Source: CAZGXQ01 sp964530195 (GTDB taxonomy: Bacteria > Patescibacteriota > Minisyncoccia > Minisyncoccales > GBS-2). Taken from it: a stretch of DNA of 7,952 nucleotides. The first letter of the stretch is position 1; each line of letters starts with the position of its first letter. The notes under the pieces were generated by a model. It did no database searches and was not told where the DNA came from. It worked only from the letters and a program-made list of their open reading frames with translations. Positions 6,770 to 7,952 of this stretch are shown here, in pieces. The stretch lies in the NCBI GenBank assembly GCA_964530195.1, contig CAZGXQ010000053.1, positions 1-7,952 of the forward strand, given 5' to 3'. Both the position numbers and the translations under genes were made by a program.

Positions 6770-7274
6770 TTTTCATTTTCAAAAGATATTTTGCAGGATC
6801 AGTTTCAAGATCAAAAAACTCATCTGCTACCTCCTTCAATTTAGAAGAAGCAGTCCTCGAGAAAGCAATCACCTCAACTCTCTTTCCCTGATTCTTCAAA
6901 AATTCCACCAATTGCAAAAAATCTCCATCTCCAGAAGCCAAAACAATCACATCAACAGAAGGAGCAACCCTAATTGCATCAACTGCAATTCCAACATCCC
7001 AATCCCCTTTCTTAAAACCTCCAGGATACTCTTGAAGCTCCTTTTCTCTAATTTCAATTCCAATTTTCTTTAACGCCTCAACAAACCCTCTTTCCTCCCC
7101 ACTTTTTGTTCTAATCACATAAGCAAAAGCTCTAACCAAAGCTCTCCCAGCCACAGCTTTCTTTAAAACCTCTTTAAAATTCACCCTTGCTTGATACAAA
7201 TTCTTTGCTGAATGATAAAGATTCTGAGCATCAATCAAGACAGCTACCCTTTGTGCTCCATACTTCAAAACCAT
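6744..7274 (-). CDS. NYN/PIN-like domain protein (LabA/DUF88 type), putative endoribonuclease
   Basis: A 176-residue protein whose first 155 residues form one NYN domain, a PIN-like metal-dependent nuclease fold. Visible acidic positions are D15 in 'VLIDAQNLY' (with N18), D93 and D99 in 'GDWDVGIAVDAI', and D116 and D118 in 'SGDGDF'. The strand-turn 'GKRVEVIAFSR' (130-140) also fits the family. The C-terminus ends in a basic stretch (RRKK). All metal-binding acids seem present, so activity is likely, but the substrate is unknown; family members have been linked to RNA cleavage and RNA processing. It begins three bases after rpsO in the same frame (TAG-AGT-ATG) and runs 26 bp into pnp. Lying between rpsO and pnp, which are usually adjacent, it points to a role in RNA turnover or ribosomal RNA handling; that is inference from context. 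The stop is TGA, showing that TGA is not reassigned here. Confidence 0.92.
   Translation of the reverse strand: MVLKYGAQRVAVLIDAQNLYHSAKNLYQARVNFKEVLKKAVAGRALVRAFAYVIRTKSGEERGFVEALKKIGIEIREKELQEYPGGFKKGDWDVGIAVDAIRVAPSVDVIVLASGDGDFLQLVEFLKNQGKRVEVIAFSRTASSKLKEVADEFFDLETDPAKYLLKMKNESRRKKI
6756..6762 (-). promoter_or_regulatory. Shine-Dalgarno-like AAGGAGG inside the NYN/pnp overlap
   Basis: The strongest ribosome-binding sequence seen in the window. It lies 5 bases downstream of the assigned pnp ATG (6767-6769), not upstream of it. In the NYN frame it encodes Arg-Arg; in the pnp frame Gln-Gly-Gly. The next possible pnp start, TTG at 6740-6742, is 13 bases beyond it, which is longer than usual, and one base past the NYN stop. 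It may hold or re-load ribosomes at the junction, or it may be incidental coding sequence. Confidence 0.35.
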
Positions 7275-7277
7275 ACT

Positions 7278-7541
7278 CTATTCAAGCCCCAACTTCTCTA
7301 CAACCTTTTTATACTCCTTTGGATCCTCCTTCTTTAGTTTCTCTAAAAACTTTCTCCTCTTTGCCACCATTTTCAAAAGTCCTCTTTTTGAATGTAAATC
7401 CTTTGGATGCAATTTTAAATGATAAACCAATCTTTTAATCTCCTCAGTCAAAAGAGCAATTTGAACAGGTAAAGATCCTGTATCTCCAGGATGAATTTGA
7501 TATTTTTTTATTATTTTTTCTTTTTCCTCAGGTGTTAACAT
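7278..7541 (-). CDS. rpsO: 30S ribosomal protein S15
   Basis: An 87-residue protein, close to the usual 88-89. It binds 16S rRNA at the central-domain three-way junction early in 30S assembly. Typical S15 blocks are visible: 'HPGDTGSLPVQIALLTEEI' (17-35), 'HLKLHPKDLHSKRGL' (41-55) with the conserved H-x3-H-x2-D-x2-S-x-R-G-L pattern, and 'VAKRRKFLEKLK' (59-70). In many bacteria rpsO is followed by pnp; here the NYN gene lies between them. The ATG start gives the normal N-terminus. A GAGG stands only one base before it, an unusually short spacing. In several bacteria S15 represses its own mRNA through a leader structure; the short AT-rich leader here shows no obvious match to a known S15 regulatory element by eye. 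Confidence 0.98.
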   Translation of the reverse strand: MLTPEEKEKIIKKYQIHPGDTGSLPVQIALLTEEIKRLVYHLKLHPKDLHSKRGLLKMVAKRRKFLEKLKKEDPKEYKKVVEKLGLE

Positions 7542-7628
7542 ACCTCAATTTAATCTTACCATATTTTAAAAATAAAATAAAACCCCTTATCCTATATAAT
7601 CTACCCAATACGCGATGCCCATTTTTTA
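7542..7628. other. Intergenic spacer between tRNA-Lys and rpsO
   Basis: 87 AT-rich bases. Apart from the possible promoter, the minus strand holds a T-rich run (TTTTATTTTATTTTTT, 7570-7585) with no stable GC hairpin before it, so it is not a convincing intrinsic terminator for the tRNA. It also holds a five-codon frame, ATG-GTA-AGA-TTA-AAT-TGA, in frame with rpsO and ending one codon before the rpsO ATG. Confidence 0.6.
7593..7621 (-). promoter_or_regulatory. rpsO: Possible sigma-70-type promoter for the rpsO operon
   Basis: On the minus strand, TGGGCA (7616-7621) as -35 and TATATA (7593-7598) as -10 are separated by 17 bases. Each hexamer matches the consensus at four of six positions. Transcription would start near 7586, giving a leader of about 44 bases before rpsO. 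It sits in the only real intergenic gap of the cluster, between tRNA-Lys and rpsO. AT-rich DNA gives such matches easily, and co-transcription from the tRNA is an alternative. Confidence 0.35.
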
Positions 7629-7701
7629 TGCCCCCGGCAGGATTCGAACCTGCGACCTTGCGCTTAAGAGGCGCCTGCTCTACCAACTGAGCTACGGGGG
7701 C
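7629..7701 (-). tRNA. tRNA-Lys, anticodon CTT
   Basis: Read on the minus strand, 73 bases fold as a complete cloverleaf. There is a 7-bp acceptor stem (GCCCCCG/CGGGGGC), a D arm GCTC...GAGC with loop AGTTGGTA, an anticodon loop CTCTTAA giving anticodon CTT (reads AAG), a five-base variable loop, and a T arm GCAGG/CCTGC with loop TTCGAAT. The discriminator base is A and no CCA is encoded, so CCA must be added after transcription. The first anticodon-stem pair (27-43) is a G-A mismatch; the other four pair. It begins four bases after the pilin-like gene stops. Confidence 0.97.
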
Positions 7702-7705
7702 AACT

Positions 7706-7952
7706 TTAACTTCTATCTTTGAATATACACATTTCCTTGATTTGTAAAGAGTCGTTTAGAATCGATTCTTCAGAATGAGAACGGAGAATAAAAGTTTTTG
7801 TTGGAGCTAAGTGTCCACATTGAATTTGCCACCAATTGTTTCTATTTCTATAACCTATTGCTAACAAAAAGAGATTGATTATTAACCAGGCAGAGTAAGC
7901 AATGAACATTCCAATTAAGACAGAAAAAAATATCCTCTTTGCTCGAGAAACA
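7706..7952 (-). CDS. Small membrane protein of VirB2/pilin type, C-terminal part only (5' end outside window)
   Basis: The frame is open from the window edge to TAA at 7706-7708, giving 81 visible residues. The start is not in the window; the Met codon at 7907-7909 falls within the membrane helix and is unlikely to be the true start. A basic turn (SRAKR) leads into a hydrophobic helix at visible residues 7-33 (core FIAYSAWLIINLFLLAIG), followed by 'NNWWQIQC' (38-45). This helix-plus-WWQIQC ending is typical of two-helix, pilin-like (TrbC/VirB2-related) proteins common in Parcubacteria. That is recognition from memory of the family, not a search. The role is probably as a pilin or a small membrane subunit. 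A polar tail of 36 residues follows the Cys and contains a second Cys (75), which seems longer than usual. The tRNA begins four bases after the stop. Confidence 0.75.
   Translation of the reverse strand, partial: VSRAKRIFFSVLIGMFIAYSAWLIINLFLLAIGYRNRNNWWQIQCGHLAPTKTFILRSHSEESILNDSLQIKEMCIFKDRS
7722..7748 (-). promoter_or_regulatory. Possible promoter of tRNA-Lys
   Basis: On the minus strand, TTTACA (7743-7748) resembles a -35 box at five of six positions and TATATT (7722-7727) a -10 box at five of six, but the spacer is 15 bases, shorter than ideal. The start point would fall near 7715, about 14 bases before the tRNA. The elements lie inside the last codons of the upstream pilin-like gene, so the tRNA could instead be processed from a longer transcript. 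Confidence 0.4.

Noticed and set aside
7187..7438. Plus-strand open frame spanning the rpsO/NYN junction
   Set aside because: Both minus-strand genes there are certain from conserved motifs; this is a shadow frame.
7570..7590. Intrinsic terminator after tRNA-Lys
   Set aside because: The T-rich run is present on the transcribed strand but no stable hairpin precedes it.
7595..7600. Perfect TATAAT on the plus strand
   Set aside because: No matching -35 box is upstream and no plus-strand gene lies downstream; the next feature to the right is the minus-strand tRNA.
1..7952. Gracilibacteria/SR1 genetic code (TGA as Gly)
   Set aside because: The NYN gene ends at TGA exactly where the pnp gene takes over, and no gene contains an internal in-frame TGA.
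1..7952. CRISPR array, transposase, integrase or phage genes
   Set aside because: I saw no regularly spaced direct repeats and no such protein motifs; all the space is filled by the genes listed.

Overview
The window is AT-rich, densely packed DNA in which every supported gene lies on the minus strand, so transcription runs from the right end (7952) to the left end (1). The source is most likely a bacterium of the Candidate Phyla Radiation (Patescibacteria), probably Parcubacteria-like. Three observations suggest this: a small membrane protein ending its helix with the WWQIQC motif common in CPR pilin-like proteins; a surface protein with beta-sandwich repeats and a C-terminal peptidoglycan-binding domain of the 'TGYFGxxT' type; and very long Lys/Glu coiled-coil proteins. 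TGA is used as a stop (end of the NYN gene), which argues against the Gracilibacteria/SR1 code. This assignment is inference from protein style, not from a marker phylogeny.

Layout in order of transcription. (1) 7706-7952: the 3' end of a small membrane protein of VirB2/pilin type, cut by the window edge. (2) 7629-7701: tRNA-Lys(CTT), four bases after that gene. (3) 7542-7628: a short AT-rich spacer with a plausible promoter. (4) rpsO (ribosomal protein S15). (5) a 176-residue NYN/PIN-like putative RNase. (6) pnp (polynucleotide phosphorylase), overlapping the NYN gene by 26 bp. (7) an 869-residue coiled-coil protein with one C-terminal membrane helix, starting one base after pnp. (8) a DksA/TraR-type zinc-finger protein. 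(9) a surface protein of at least 554 residues with an N-terminal membrane anchor, beta-sandwich repeats and the start of a peptidoglycan-binding domain, running off the left edge.

From rpsO to the left edge the gaps are 3, -26, 1, 9 and 3 bp, with no terminator seen, so genes 4-9 look like one operon. rpsO-pnp is a widely conserved bacterial pair. The distinctive points are a putative endoribonuclease between them and a membrane-anchored coiled-coil protein directly after pnp. A reasonable but unproven idea is that NYN RNase, PNPase and the coiled-coil protein form a membrane-tethered RNA-decay assembly. The DksA-like gene would add transcriptional control; the surface protein may simply be co-transcribed.

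No insertion sequence, CRISPR array, integrase or attachment site was seen. The many plus-strand open frames are shadows of the minus-strand genes. No stretch over about 90 bp lacks a gene or RNA.
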